The position numbers and the translations under genes were made by a program. A stretch of 64,000 nucleotides of DNA from Gentiana macrophylla (lineage: Eukaryota > Streptophyta > Magnoliopsida > Gentianales > Gentianaceae): the NCBI GenBank assembly GCA_026214975.1, contig JAOBSW010000059.1:1-64000 (forward strand), written 5' to 3'. This document shows positions 33,841 through 44,433 of this stretch, in pieces (within the stretch, counting starts at the first letter, position 1; every line of letters starts with the position of its first letter). The notes below the pieces were generated by a model. That model did no database searches, was not told the origin of the DNA, and saw only the letters and a list, made by a program, of their open reading frames with translations.

Positions 33841-33990
33841 CCGTTGTTCTTTTGAATTTATATTCGACCTTCTGAACTTTGCCTTGTTATGGCTGGTCTT
33901 CATGCCTAGGTTTTTGCCATTTGTCGCATGTCGATTCCCATTTCTTTGCTCGCTTTTTCATGAGTATTCAATGTCGACTCGTTGTTATAA

Positions 33991-34033
33991 GCCCCCCGAA
34001 GTATAATACAGATTCATAATCTTCGTTATACTT
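33991..34033 (-). other. Stem-loop abutting a G run
   Basis: Plus-strand GCCCCCCG at 33991-33998 touches AAGTATAA (33999-34006), which pairs perfectly with TTATACTT (34026-34033). On the element strand the hairpin foot leads into GGGGGGC. Confidence 0.65.
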
Positions 34034-34473
34034 TCAGTAGTTCCATTTGTCGATCATCTGTAACTTGTCTTCCATGCCTTAGCATTTTTTGGACTTTTCT
34101 TTGTTGTTGCGTAGTAGAAGAGATGCCCCTGGCTGCCTCCTTTTGTTTGTCGTAAATCGATTCCCTTTCGGCCGTTATATATACATTTCCGCCACGATGT
34201 CCTAGTAATTACTATCTAAAAAGATCGGTAATACGAATCGCCGCTCGGATCTCGGTGTCGTGGTGTTTCTTTGTCGTTCATGACTCATGACACATGATTA
34301 CCGAGAGATTTGGACATGATCCGAACTCGATGCCTAGCTTTATTTTTTTGCTTTTTTGCAAGATTTTGTTTCCTTTTCTCTTTTATCCTCTTTTCCACAT
34401 CGATGCGTTTAATTATCGAGCCTTGCTCTGCTTTTGCTTTTGCTTTATTTTTCGCGTGTCGATGTGTATGTTG

Positions 34474-34514
34474 CCCCCCAAGTGATTATGAACATTTGGT
34501 TCTTATTGCACTTG
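34474..34514 (-). other. Stem-loop abutting a G run
   Basis: Plus-strand CCCCCC at 34474-34479 touches CAAGTG (34479-34484), which pairs perfectly with CACTTG (34509-34514). Confidence 0.6.
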
Positions 34515-34599
34515 TGTGTTTTAGCTGAGATCGACCCGTTTGCCTTGGAATTTTTTGTCCTTTGGACTATTTTTGCTATGGGCGGGTCGACGCACAGGA

Positions 34600-35040
34600 T
34601 GTTTTGGCCCGACTATGCAAACCGTGCCTTTGCCTTGGCCTTTTTTGCCTCATGAGCTCGTTTGGCCTTTGCCTGAGCGTTTTAGTCCGACTATGCGAAC
34701 AGTCCCTTTGCTTTGGCCTTTTTCGCCCCTCACGCTCGTTTGGCTCTTGACTGGGACGTTTGGCCCGACTATGCGAACCGTCATTTGTCTCGGCCTTTTT
34801 CGCCTCTTAGGCTCGTTCGGCTTTCGACTTTTGGCCCGACTATGCGAACCGTCCTTTGTCTCAGCCTTTTTCGCCTCTTAGGTTCGTTCGGCTTTCGACT
34901 GGGACATTTGGCCTGACTATGCGAACCGTCCTTTGCTTTGGCCATGTTCGCCTCTTGGGGTCGTTTGTCTCTTAGCTGGGACATTTGGCCCGACTCTGCG
35001 AACCGTCTTTTTGCCTTTGCATTTTTCGCCCACTAGACTT
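34600..35040. repeat. Tandem repeat of about 75 bp
   Basis: CCCGACTATGCGAACCGTC recurs near 34608, 34687, 34764, 34835, 34911 and 34989, with GCCTTTTTCGCCTC and GCTCGTTTGGCTTT between. ORFs across it are repeat artefacts. Confidence 0.88.
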
Positions 35041-35228
35041 ATTTTGCTTTTGGCTGTACTGAGGGATCCGACTTGTGTACTTTTGAATTTTGAATTCTGA
35101 ATTCTGACCCTTCCTTTGAATGTTGTTTGTGTTGTTGAATATTTGCTCAGGGTGTAGTCCTTGGACTTAATTCCCTCTGACGACGTTGTTTTATAGGGTG
35201 TAGTCCTTTGGACTTAATTCCCTTAAGC

Positions 35229-35270
35229 CCCTCGAAGTGTAGTATGAGTGCATGACTCATGGTACACTTG
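35229..35270 (-). other. Stem-loop next to a G run
   Basis: Plus-strand CCCC at 35229-35232 is three bases from AAGTGTA (35236-35242), which pairs perfectly with TACACTT (35264-35270). Confidence 0.55.
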
Positions 35271-35879
35271 AATATGAGTCGACCTAGCGTTGTACTGCCT
35301 CATGGGCTTGACTTGGCTATTTGGTCAGAGCTCGATTCGACTGTCGTGCCTCGTCAGGCTGATGAACTGGTCGAATTAAATAACTCCTCATTCGACTGTC
35401 GCACTTCGTGGTGCTTATGAACTGGTCGAATAAGGTATCCATCGTGGGATCTTCCAACTGCCTCACATCGTGGCTTATTGGCTGGTTGGGAGTGATATAA
35501 GCACTGTCATTTACTTGGTTTTATTCACTATTTTATTCTAAATCCATCATGTCGAGGATTAGTTGTTGTGGTTGACTTTTGCCACTTTTATCTTTTAATC
35601 ACATGGACTTGTAAGCAAAGCATAATCTGAAAAGAAAACCACTCAAATAAAATGCATCAAAACCAATTGTCGTGTCGACTTATTACAAATAACTATGAAT
35701 GTAAAAGCGCAAATAAGATAGGTCGATCCCGGCGTGGGAGAGTTCTGAAATAAAAGGCTCGTTTCGCCAAGCTCGGCCAGGAGAGTTCCAAAATAAGATA
35801 GCTCGACCCCGCCCGATTCGGTAGGTGAGTTCCAAAATAGGATAGCTCGACCCGCCAGTTTGGTAGGGTGAGTTCCAAA

Positions 35880-36575
35880 ATAGTATAGCCCGAAGATAAG
35901 ATGCCGAGTCGCACTCGGACTTATTAAAGATTTTCCCATCGGTGAGCTCCAAATATGATGCCGAGTCGAGCTCGGACTTATTAAAGATTTGCCCATCGGT
36001 GAGCTCCAAATATGATGCCGAGCCGAGCTCGGTCTTATAGAATATGACGCCGAGCCGAGCTCGGTCATATAGAATATCATGGCGAGCCGAGCTCGGTCTT
36101 ATAGAATATGATGCCGAGCCGAGCTCAGACTTATTAAAGATTTGCTCGAGAGAGCTCCAAATATGATGCCTAGTCGAGCTCGGACTTATTAAAGATTTGC
36201 TCATCGGTGAGCTCCAAATATGATGCCGAGCCGACCTCGGTCTTATAGAATATGACGCCAGGTCGAGCTTGGTCTTATAGAATATGATGCCGAGCTGAGC
36301 TCGGTCTTATAGAATATAACGCCGAGCCGAGCTCAGTCTTATAGAATATGATGCCGAGCCGAGCTCGGTCTTATTAAATATTTGCTCAAGAGAGCTCCAA
36401 ATATGATGCCGAGTTGAGCTCGGACTTATTAAAGATTTGCCATCAGTGAGCTCCAAATATGATGTCGAGCCGACCTCGGTCTTATAGAATATGACGCCGA
36501 GCCGAGCTCGGTCTTATAGAATATGATGCCGTGGTGAGCTTGGTCTTATAGAATATGATGCCGATACGAGCTCTG
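35880..36575. repeat. Tandem repeats with GCCGAGCCGAGCTCGGTC
   Basis: Two mixed unit types: ATATGATGCCGAG...GAGCTCGGTCTTATAGA (about 38 bp) and a longer one with TTATTAAAGATTTGCC and GAGCTCCAAATATG (about 60 bp). The GAGCTC core is palindromic. Minus-strand ORFs through it are artefacts. Confidence 0.88.
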
Positions 36576-36799
36576 TCTTAGGACAGGACGAGTCCGTAGA
36601 GCTCGAATGCCGGTGCTCGATATCTCGAGTCTTTGTGGTGCAATGTGATTGTGATAAAAAAAACATTGCATATATAATAAAGGCTTACAAAGTGTATAAG
36701 AATTTCAAATAATGATTGTAAGAACCAGGAGAGCTAACGAGCTCGGCTCGATCCTTGGAGCTTGAGAACTCGCTTCGTGGATAGCTAGAAACGGTAGAT

Positions 36800-37560
36800 G
36801 ATTCGCAGCTTTCTTGGGCGCCACAGCAGTGTCTTTCCGGTGGAAATCAGACCTCGAAACGGACTCCGATCGGCACGAAATTTGGAGGGATCGTTCTTCC
36901 CTCACTTTTCTTCGATGTGACCGGTATAATTGTTTTTTCGACGGCTCAATCTCCGGGAATAAGCCGCCGATCTGGCATTGCCGTCGAGAATCCTGCTGCT
37001 TTTTTGCTTCCCTGCAGCAACTTTCTTGTCATGATCGGGAAATCAAACGAACTCCGATTGGCCTAAAATTTTGAGGGCTTGTTCGGTCCTCATAATTCTT
37101 GAATCTGACTGGTGGAAATCTTGTTCCAACGGTTCAATTGTCGGGAATATTCAGCCGACTTGGAACCTGCAGATTAGGGTTCTGCTGCATTTCTATAATA
37201 CAACATCAACTTATTTGTGACGATCGGGCACTCAAATCAACTCCGATCGACATGAAATTTGTAGGGCTTGTTCGTCCCTCCTTATCCTTGGATCTGAACG
37301 GTGGAAATCTTGTTCCACCGGTTGAAACTCCAGTAATAATCCGTCGATCTGACTGCGTTTTTGGTGGCTGCTGCGTTTTTGGTGATACATCAGCATCTTT
37401 CCGGCAACGAACGGGTATGGAAACGGACTCCGATCGTCATGAAATTTGGAAGGCTTGTTCGTCCCTCTGTATCCTTGAATCTGAACGGTGGAATTTTTCT
37501 TTCGACGGTTCAATTTCCGGAAATCTACCACCAACTGATCATTGTGTTTTTGCATCTTTT
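36800..37560. repeat. About 188-bp tandem repeat, four units
   Basis: The landmark ACTCCGATCGxCATGAAATTT recurs near 36863, 37052, 37240 and 37429. It is linked to GGTGGAAATCTTGTTCCAC-like and CCGGGAATAA-like parts. It lies in the leader of the minus-strand element, just after its primer site. Confidence 0.85.
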
Positions 37561-37608
37561 GCCATTAACTTGATCACCATCACACCTTGATCCATCACCG
37601 ATAGAAGG

Positions 37609-37627
37609 CCCTCCTTCCAGGCGCCAA
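37609..37627 (-). promoter_or_regulatory. Primer binding site of the minus-strand element
   Basis: The minus strand reads TTGGCGCCTGGAAGGAGG directly beside the 5' LTR. The first eight bases fit the TTGGCGCC start of the site used by many Tat and Athila elements; the rest is diverged. Confidence 0.55.
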
Positions 37628-38129
37628 TGATGATCTTTGGATTTTGTCATGTATAATTTCGGGTCAATTTAATCTAAGGATGATCGAATCAAGGATGATT
37701 TTGGGGTGATTTTAGGATCGAGCCTGAGAGTCTCTCTCACGTTGCCTACGATATCTGTTGTGTTCCAGAATCAAGTCACACGTAGTTCCGGAAGTGTATA
37801 TTTATAGGAGTTCATTACCCTAACCCTAAACCATGTCGGTTTGGGTAAAATATGATATTAGCCCTTTGGGCTTTTACTAGCTTATATGGGATTTACCCAC
37901 TTACGCAAGTAACAACATGGATAATGGGCCTGCGTGTCTAGAGTGGACTTTGTCCGCACCCCGAACTTTCCGACTTCCGGTATCGAGATGGGCCCTATCG
38001 TCTCGGTTCTCTGATCACATCGGTCGCCGATGCCTCAAATCGTAATTCGACCCTTGGGCTATCAATTATTCTTGTTTCAGGAGGACTATCTCGTGACGCC
38101 ACGTGGAGGTGCGATATTCGGTATCGTCA
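37628..38129 (-). repeat. 5' LTR of the minus-strand Tat-like element
   Basis: 502 bp, homologous to 24885-25388, TATA box at 37797-37806 (minus). Target duplication ATCAG at 38130-38134. Confidence 0.95.
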
Positions 38130-38263
38130 ATCAGCAATTAGCCAAATGCGCCTTAGGTTTTGGCCAGTTCGCCACCAGTGGCAAAAGCGGCCGGATCTAC
38201 AAAGTCACCGATCCACGACTTCTAACAACTCCTGCCGATTTCCGTTCAAGTACAACCCCATAG
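38130..38263 (+). pseudogene. Pectate lyase exon, right part
   Basis: After the duplicated ATCAG the frame of 24806-24884 continues: Q-L-A-K-C-A-L-G-F-G, then F-A-T-S-G-K-S-G-R-I-Y-K-V-T-D-P. This matches the pectate lyase motif L-A-x-C-A-x-G-F-G followed by G-G-K-x-G-x-I-Y-x-V-T-D. Downstream, the P-G-T-L-R block expected next is missing and a stop comes at 38261-38263. The gene was thus already damaged, or an intron or deletion begins near 38215. Confidence 0.85.
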
Positions 38264-38504
38264 AAGGTAAAATGAGGAATGTGAAAGGCGACTTGGGGCG
38301 ATGCCGGGAGAAGCCATTGTGGTGCATTGGATGAAACACCTTATACGACATTGCAGATGACTTTTGTAAGAAATGGTAATTTGTAGAAGTTAAAAAAATT
38401 TGTCCTTATAAACGATGATCTTTTTTGGTGTCCTAAATGCTAATTAAGTCTCAAAACTTGTCCTTATAAACAAATAACACTTATAAAATTAAACCGCCAA
38501 AATT
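38264..38504. other. Non-coding; inverted trace of the minisatellite-repeat head
   Basis: GTGTCCTAAATGCTAATTAAG at 38430-38450 and TTGTCCTTATAAAC resemble the reverse complement of the head sequences at 16790 and 50040. Otherwise featureless. Confidence 0.4.
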
Positions 38505-38510
38505 ATCACT

Positions 38511-39276
38511 TTATGGCGTGCACAAGTTTTCCACTACCTTCGAGGCCAAGGAATTTTCGGATACATAAACGGATCTATTGCTCAGCCACCCCACCGGAGA
38601 CCATCACCGACGATAAAGGGCAAAAGTCGGCCAACCCTGCCCATGCCACATGGATTCAACATGATAGTCTTATCTTAAGCACTATCACCTCCTCTCTTTG
38701 AAGATGTATTAATGCAGGTATACCATGCTACAAAATCCGCAGATATTTGGAAAGCTATTGAAACATGTTTTGTGTAACTTTGTACTCAACTCACCTCAAC
38801 CCTAAAGGGTACTCAATCGGCTATGGATTATTACGTCACAATTAAACGACTTCATCGATGAATTGGCTATAGATGGGCATCCACTCGATCCGACGAAATT
38901 ATTGCATACCTTCTCGCGGCCTTGACCGCAGTATGAGTCCTCGTTACCATTATATCGGCCCGAACTCAAATCTCCCTGTAAGTGGTAGATATATTATTGC
39001 TTACTACGGAGTCACATCTTCAACACCATCTTGCATTACCCACCCTCCGATGTCCCACTCACCGGCGGTTGTAGCAACCAATGTCACTTCTCACCGTCGG
39101 CCCCACCGCAAAACTCTTACAGAGGACATGGCTCCTAAAACATCAGAAATAACAGAGGCCGGGGCCGGTCTGAATCATTTCGAAGCCGAGGGTCCGGAAG
39201 GTAGAACTCCAACCCGTATGCTCATTTTGTTGTCTGTCAGAATTGTGAAATACGAGGTTACTCTGCTCAACATTGT
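38511..39276 (+). pseudogene. Copia gag remnant with altered zinc knuckle
   Basis: Frame 38513-38701 has I-H-K-R-I-Y near its start, then N-P-A-H-A-T-W-I-Q-H-D-S-L-I-L-S, the UBN2-type gag pattern. After several frameshifts a zinc knuckle lies at 39235-39276 with C-Q-N-C-E-I-R-G-Y-S-A-Q-H-C. The usual His is Tyr, so zinc binding would be lost. Confidence 0.75.
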
Positions 39277-39349
39277 TGTCGCCGTTACGATACTCCACCA
39301 CCACCTCGACCCCCAACACACGCATTAGAACATGAATTATCAACAGGAC

Positions 39350-39660
39350 CCACCGTCGTCCCCAAATTAGTGGATCCCCTACACCGGAGCAACCCACCAC
39401 ATGACAAACAACCTTCTCAATCTCAACATTCAATCTGAACCATATTATGGTCCGGACCGGGTAAATATTGGTGATGGATCGGGTTTAAAAATATCTTACC
39501 TTGGTTCCTCGAGTTCTAATACTCCTATTCAGTCTTATACTCTAAATGTTGTTGGTTTTGTTGTTGCTCATGCTTTACGCACCAATCTATTATCTGTCCA
39601 TCAGTTTGCTTCTGATAATTCCGTATATTTTGAGTTTCATGATTCTTACATTGTTGTGTA
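39350..39660 (+). pseudogene. Copia protease remnant
   Basis: T-G-A-T-H-H-M-T is the copia active-site surround, but the catalytic Asp codon is TAC (Tyr) at 39380-39382. V-x-I-G-D-G-S-G-L, L-N-V-V and L-L-S-V-H-Q-F follow as in the family. Confidence 0.8.
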
Positions 39661-40330
39661 GGATTACTCGGGCCGCATCCATCATAGAGGTTTTCTTAAG
39701 GACGGTCACTACCACTTTTCCAGCTACTTCCACCATATCCCAGCTTGTGCTCTTGCTTCAAGCCATGATTCCTCTTCCTTGTGGCATCAATGTCTCAGTC
39801 ATTGCTGTCAACCCATCATTGCTCAAGCTCTACGTAGTTTTGATATTTTTATTTCAAATAAATCACCAGCCTATGTTTGTGTCGTGCATCAATTAGATAA
39901 GAGTCATCTTCAGTCTTTACCTTTGTCGATTTTTACTTCTTATGCGCATTTAGAATTAATTTACTCCGATGTTTGGGGTCCTTGTGTTGAAACATCGATT
40001 TATGGATCGCGTTATTATGTGAGTTTTGTGGATAATTATACAAATTTTCTTTGGATTTATCCTTCACATCTTAAATCTGATGTTGAAACTGTTTTTCCTA
40101 CCTTTCAAAGCTTAGTTAAACATCAGTTTAACTCTAAAACCAAAGCCATATAATTTGACTGGGGTGGCGAATTTCAACGTTTAAATAAACATCTTGTCTT
40201 TATGGGAATCGATCACCGTCTCTCTTGCCCTCATACACATGAACAAATGGGCATGGTTGAACGACGTCATTGACACATCGTTGAGGTTGATCTTTCTCTT
40301 TTAGCCCACTCAAACCCACCACTTCTTTGT
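39661..40330 (+). pseudogene. Copia GAG-pre-integrase and integrase core remnant
   Basis: L-W-H-Q-C-L-S-H starts the zinc-binding part near 39778, though one expected Cys is His (C-V-V-H). The core follows with Y-S-D-V-W-G-P (first Asp), F-V-D-N-Y-T, a damaged second site (stop then F-D-W-G-G-E-F near 40150), and G-M-V-E-R-R-H with the catalytic Glu near 40260. A TGA replaces a conserved codon just after. Confidence 0.85.
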
Positions 40331-40959
40331 TGGGAAGATGCATTTGTTACCGCCACCTATCTCATCAACCATCTACCCGCCAAAGTCCTTAATCACAATA
40401 TCCTTATATAATGATACATCATCGTCCTCCCAATTATTCCTTCCTACGCGTTTTCGGATGTGCCTGTTGGTCGAACCTTCATTCGTATAACCGTTATAAA
40501 ATGGATTTATGCTCCAAAACCTGCATATTCCTTGGCTATGTCCTTTATCATCATGGTTATAAGTGTCTTGACCTCGAATCCGGTTGCATTTATGTCTCCC
40601 GCCACGTTGTATTTGATGAAAATACCTTTCCTTACACGTCATCCACTTTAACTCTCAAGACTGAGTCCATCGCTATTCCACTTCCTCCCACATTATCTTC
40701 AACGTTATCTACTCCCACTCCCCGGCTCGTTCTTCTTCATCTATGTCATCCAACATCCCTTCACCCGACTTCTTCTTCACCCTAAGCTTCTTCAACCGAT
40801 TCAAAGAATTAGCTCCCCCTCGAATCCTCACCGAATTTGTCCCTCTCCTCCTCCTACTCGGTCAATGGTTACTCGTTCCCAAAAATTCCTCAAGACCAAA
40901 TCACTTCATCATGACTACATTGTTATCCTCTTCCCAAAGCACTTCTTTTTGAAGCCCAA

Positions 40960-41885
40960 ACCACCGAACCCACTTCCTACTCAAGTTGTCAAACACCGTG
41001 TTTGGCGTATTGCTATGCAAGATGAGATCAATGCATTGGATCAAAGTTATACTTGGTACTTGTTCCGTACTCATCGATATGAATTTAATTGGTAATAATT
41101 AAATAGGTTTATCATGTTAAGCATCACGTAGATGGTCGTTTTGAGCGTAAGCGCGTCTTGTTCCTGAGTGTTTCCATCAAGCTACCGGCATTGACTATCA
41201 CAAAACGTTCAGCCATGTTGTGAAACCCATTACCGTTTCGCTCTCCTTGCTTTAGTTGTCACCGGAATCGGTCTATTAAGCGGTAGACGTTCAAAATGCA
41301 TTTCTTCATGGTTATTTGACTCACGGTGTGTTCATGCAAAGCTGACCTCATGATTTTCAAAGATCCAGAGTATCTAGATTATGTGTGCCGACTCAAAATT
41401 GATTTGTATGGACTCCGCCAACCCCTGCGTGCTTGGTTTTTCGATTTACGTATGTCATTACCTCTTATGGATTTGTGGAATCAAAAGTTGATTCCTTTCT
41501 TTACTGTATTACCGAGGTTCCGTTTTAATTTGCTCATTTATGTTGACGACGTTATTGTCACGGGATCCACTCCTACCTAGTGGATCATGTTATCCAGCAT
41601 TTGGGTCACCACTTTCATGTCAAAGACCTTGGAACGTTACCTTATTTTCTAAGCATTGAGGTTCTCTCCATGACTGATGGTCTATATCTCACTCAACGCA
41701 AGTACATTTTTTGATTGCTCCAGAAGGCCGTCTTGGACAAGGCCAAACCGTGTACCACCCCTATGTCCACCAAATGTCGGCTGCCTCAATTATTATTTGA
41801 CAATAGGGGCATTGGCCCCCACCCTTCAAGCTTTGGGTCCGCTCCTGGAATGGGTTCAATGTTTATCTTTCTCGGTTGTTATGAT
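40960..41885 (+). pseudogene. Copia reverse transcriptase remnant
   Basis: A-M-Q-D-E-I-N-A-L opens the domain near 41015. D-L-Y-G-L-R-Q is at about 41400. The catalytic Y-V-D-D lies near 41539-41550 and is followed by V-I-V-T-G. Further pieces (K-D-L-G near 41620, L-T-Q near 41690) are in other frames. Many stops. Confidence 0.85.
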
Positions 41886-42237
41886 TATTATTAAAAGGTG
41901 CCATAAGCATAGATTGAAGAAGCTTAGAGATATCTTCTAACACTATCAGGTGGTCTTAGGGAAAAAGGTCAACTCCTTTAACAGTGCATATGTTGGGAAA
42001 AATTTATCCACAATTAGTCGAGAAGGACTCCACCCGGGAGAGTAACCAAACTTTTTTATGATGGAAGAAGGTCTCAAATAGATGTATGTAGAATCTTTTA
42101 TCCATCAAATGACAAACTAGGGCAAAATCTATAATACTGATTAATCCCATTAGGAAACACGGGCGAAATGCGACTATGGTGGGCAAGATACAACGAATGG
42201 CGAGAAATAATAGGAATTTAAGGCCTCCTTTAATTTC
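41886..42237. other. Unassigned DNA after the copia break
   Basis: Similarity to copia stops and nothing else is recognised. Confidence 0.4.
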
Positions 42238-42561
42238 TCAAAGATAAAGAGTGCAATAGCCTAAAGGAAGAATTGGTCTAAAAACACTTAGATCGATCCC
42301 GTACAACTCACACAAGCATATCATCTCGGTCCAACGTAAAATTGGAAGAATATGACAAACACGAGATAGCTCAACAACTAACCTACATGATACCTCTACA
42401 TCGAAATGATCGTTATAAAACTCAGTAAAGGTCCATGGCCCTGATAAAAAAGAAGACACAGAAGATAGGATGAAGCGAGCAACCCTAGCTCCCACAGATA
42501 TTTCCCTATCAAAAACCTCATCGGACAAATAATCTACACACAAATTACTGACAAGTTCCAT
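42238..42561 (-). CDS. Hypothetical protein, 107 residues
   Basis: Starting at the ATG 42559-42561 (the frame is open upstream to 42657). The composition is protein-like, with hydrophobic and acidic stretches (F-D-R-E-I-S-V-G-A-R-V-A-R-F, S-G-P-W-T-F-T-E-F-Y). No family recognised. A minus-strand TATA-like TATATAAATAG lies at 42941-42951, about 380 bp upstream. It could be another extra ORF of a retroelement. It may also be chance. Confidence 0.3.
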   Translation of the reverse strand: MELVSNLCVDYLSDEVFDREISVGARVARFILSSVSSFLSGPWTFTEFYNDHFDVEVSCRLVVELSRVCHILPILRWTEMICLCELYGIDLSVFRPILPLGYCTLYL

Positions 42562-42940
42562 GAAATAAATGGAACTGAAACTCGGAAATGCTGAGAAGGG
42601 ATAAGGTTTACTTGTTAGAAACCTAAGTGTATTTGTAGATTGGAGTTCAAGGAGCACTTTTCTCTCACAAATCAGTCATCAAAAGTTATAATGCACAAAT
42701 ACCTTCAATCAAGGGGTAGGTATCTATACGTGCCAAGAGGGGGAGTAGAAAAGTATTTAACACTCTCAAATCTCCTTAAACGGTGGAAATTTGTGAAAAG
42801 ACGGATATCTCGATGACTTGAGTAGTTATTCAAATAGTTTCATAAGTTGGCTTAGCACGCATCATATACGTCAGCGACATTTCGGGTCTAGCCTGTCAGC
42901 TCGTTCCATATCACCAATGAGTAGACCTAACATGCTATTT

Positions 42941-42951
42941 ATATATCCCGG
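42941..42951 (-). promoter_or_regulatory. Possible TATA box
   Basis: The minus strand reads TATATAAATAGC upstream of the hypothetical ORF at 42238-42561. Confidence 0.35.
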
Positions 42952-44037
42952 CTTATCTCTAAAAGGATTTAACATAGGCCAGATCGGTTCTCATACACGT
43001 GGCACTCATCCGGATGGACTACATGTATAAGTCTATCTTCGAGTACGGTGTTAGTTTATCTTTCATTTTCGTTAGCCCTTATTATTTTCTAAGTATCCAA
43101 AGCTCGGCTTCGATGACCAGGACGACATTGCACCAGCTCTGGATTAAAGATCCTCCAGCAGAATAACTAGCGCATGTCGTTCCTTATACTTGTTACAACA
43201 TGAAGGACGTAGGTCATCCTCTTCTACACGCAACATCTTACTATTAAACCATTGGTCATCATCTCACCATCACCCTAATAAACTCCTCATTCACGCCATC
43301 ACTACTGGGTGGACCATCAACTCCACCAATATACACTATATAAAGGGACATTCTCCTCCTTATGCATGGTATGTTATTCTTCTTGCAGTCATTATACGCA
43401 ACACTTACTTGAAATTCCCCTCATTATCAAATCACTGACTTGAGCATCAAAGGGTTTTCCTGAAGATAGAACTCCGGGACCCTAACGACTTGTCGCTTTA
43501 TAGGAACCTTAGTATATAGTAGGATTATGTTGTTTATCATCTTCTCAAGGCTTACAATGCAGTTTCAAAGATCGGATCATCCTTGGACAGTCTCAAGCAT
43601 CGTCAATTACCTATGGATAACCCTTCATAGATGATTCATATGTGAAGCAAGGAATTGTCCATACAAACCCTTCCTAACATCTTATCCTTGAATATCATGA
43701 ATTCACTAGTTATTGATATCGATGATCATATTATGAATTTTGTCGATCAATTGATTCAGAATAAAAAAAACCAATGGAATTGTCTCTCTACTTTCTGTAG
43801 GAACAAGTAGGCTTCGTATTGGTGACTTACATTCCTGGATACCGATCCTTGAATTATGCCAACATCGTTGGGATTTGGTATATAAGCTTCACAAGCCTAA
43901 CTTTACCGCCACATACAACATCACCCCTAAAGAATCATGTGTCTATAATCACATCAGGATGAAATGGAGCTATGAATAGTTGATAATGGCGGGAATGCTT
44001 CGCCGGATGATGGCTGGCCGGAGTTAGACATGGCCGC
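42952..44037. other. Unassigned, probably retroelement-derived
   Basis: Moderate GC with short ORFs only. The part beside 44038 would be the leader or gag region of the copia-type LTR on the minus strand, but no gag motif is clear. Confidence 0.35.
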
Positions 44038-44340
44038 CCTGGCTTTGATACCAAGATAGAAAACAGAGCTCAATAGATTTCTTGTTTCATGGTTTGATTA
44101 CAAGAGGGAAGCTGCTTTGTATATACACAAAGATATCCAACAAAAAGAATATTCTCAATCTAACAAACTTTCTAGGTATACCAATACTAGAGTGACACAT
44201 ACACATACACATGGATCAATCATAGACATACACATAAATACCACTATCTTAACTCGTAGTGCCCAATTGCTTCCGCCGTGTTTTCAAATGTTTCAAGTGT
44301 TCAAAAGACTGAGTTTTCCTAAAGATAAAGCTTTTGAGAC
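44038..44340 (-). mobile_element. Copia LTR fragment with primer site, minus strand
   Basis: The minus strand reads CTTGGTATCAAAGCC at 44054-44040, a primer site matching initiator tRNA-Met, just after an LTR end-like GTTTTCTATC. The LTR body extends to the right, with a TATA-like motif near 44114-44124 and the stretch CTCTTGTAATCAAACCATG typical of copia LTR ends. The right boundary is unclear. Confidence 0.6.
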
Positions 44341-44433
44341 AGATATTGAACAATTGTTTCCGAATGAAGGTGCAGAGACTAAAAAAAGGAAAATGATATA
44401 TGCACTACACAGGAGGTGGGTGTAGTGCACATA

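Larger units (their letters stand above)
24885..38129 (-). mobile_element. Non-autonomous Tat-like LTR element, minus strand
   Basis: Two LTRs of about 500 bp (24885-25388 and 37628-38129) are flanked by the perfect 5-bp duplication ATCAG at 24880-24884 and 38130-38134. The minus orientation follows from the polypurine tract beside the left LTR and the TTGGCGCC primer site beside the right LTR. The total is 13,245 bp, of which 7.5 kb is a CACTA element. No gag, protease, polymerase or integrase is seen. The interior consists of an antisense ORF fragment and three tandem-repeat blocks. The antisense ORF next to the 3' LTR points to the Tat/Retand group. It would need enzymes from another element. 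Confidence 0.93.
38505..41885 (+). mobile_element. Decayed Ty1/copia element, no LTRs found
   Basis: Gag, zinc knuckle, protease, GAG-pre-integrase, integrase and reverse transcriptase segments lie in the copia order (integrase before polymerase). Each is broken by stops and frameshifts. No LTR, primer site or target duplication could be assigned. Similarity ends near 41885. Confidence 0.85.

Noticed and set aside
34294..34916. Several plus-strand ORFs rich in Phe, Leu and Arg
   Set aside because: They run across a 75-bp tandem array in several frames at once.
35643..36204. 173- and 145-codon minus-strand ORFs
   Set aside because: Derived from the GAGCTC tandem repeats.
36580..36612. GGACAGGACGAGTCCGTAGAGC resembles a hammerhead ribozyme core in part
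   Set aside because: The CTGATGA core and the GAAA segment with a cleavage triplet are not present in the right order.
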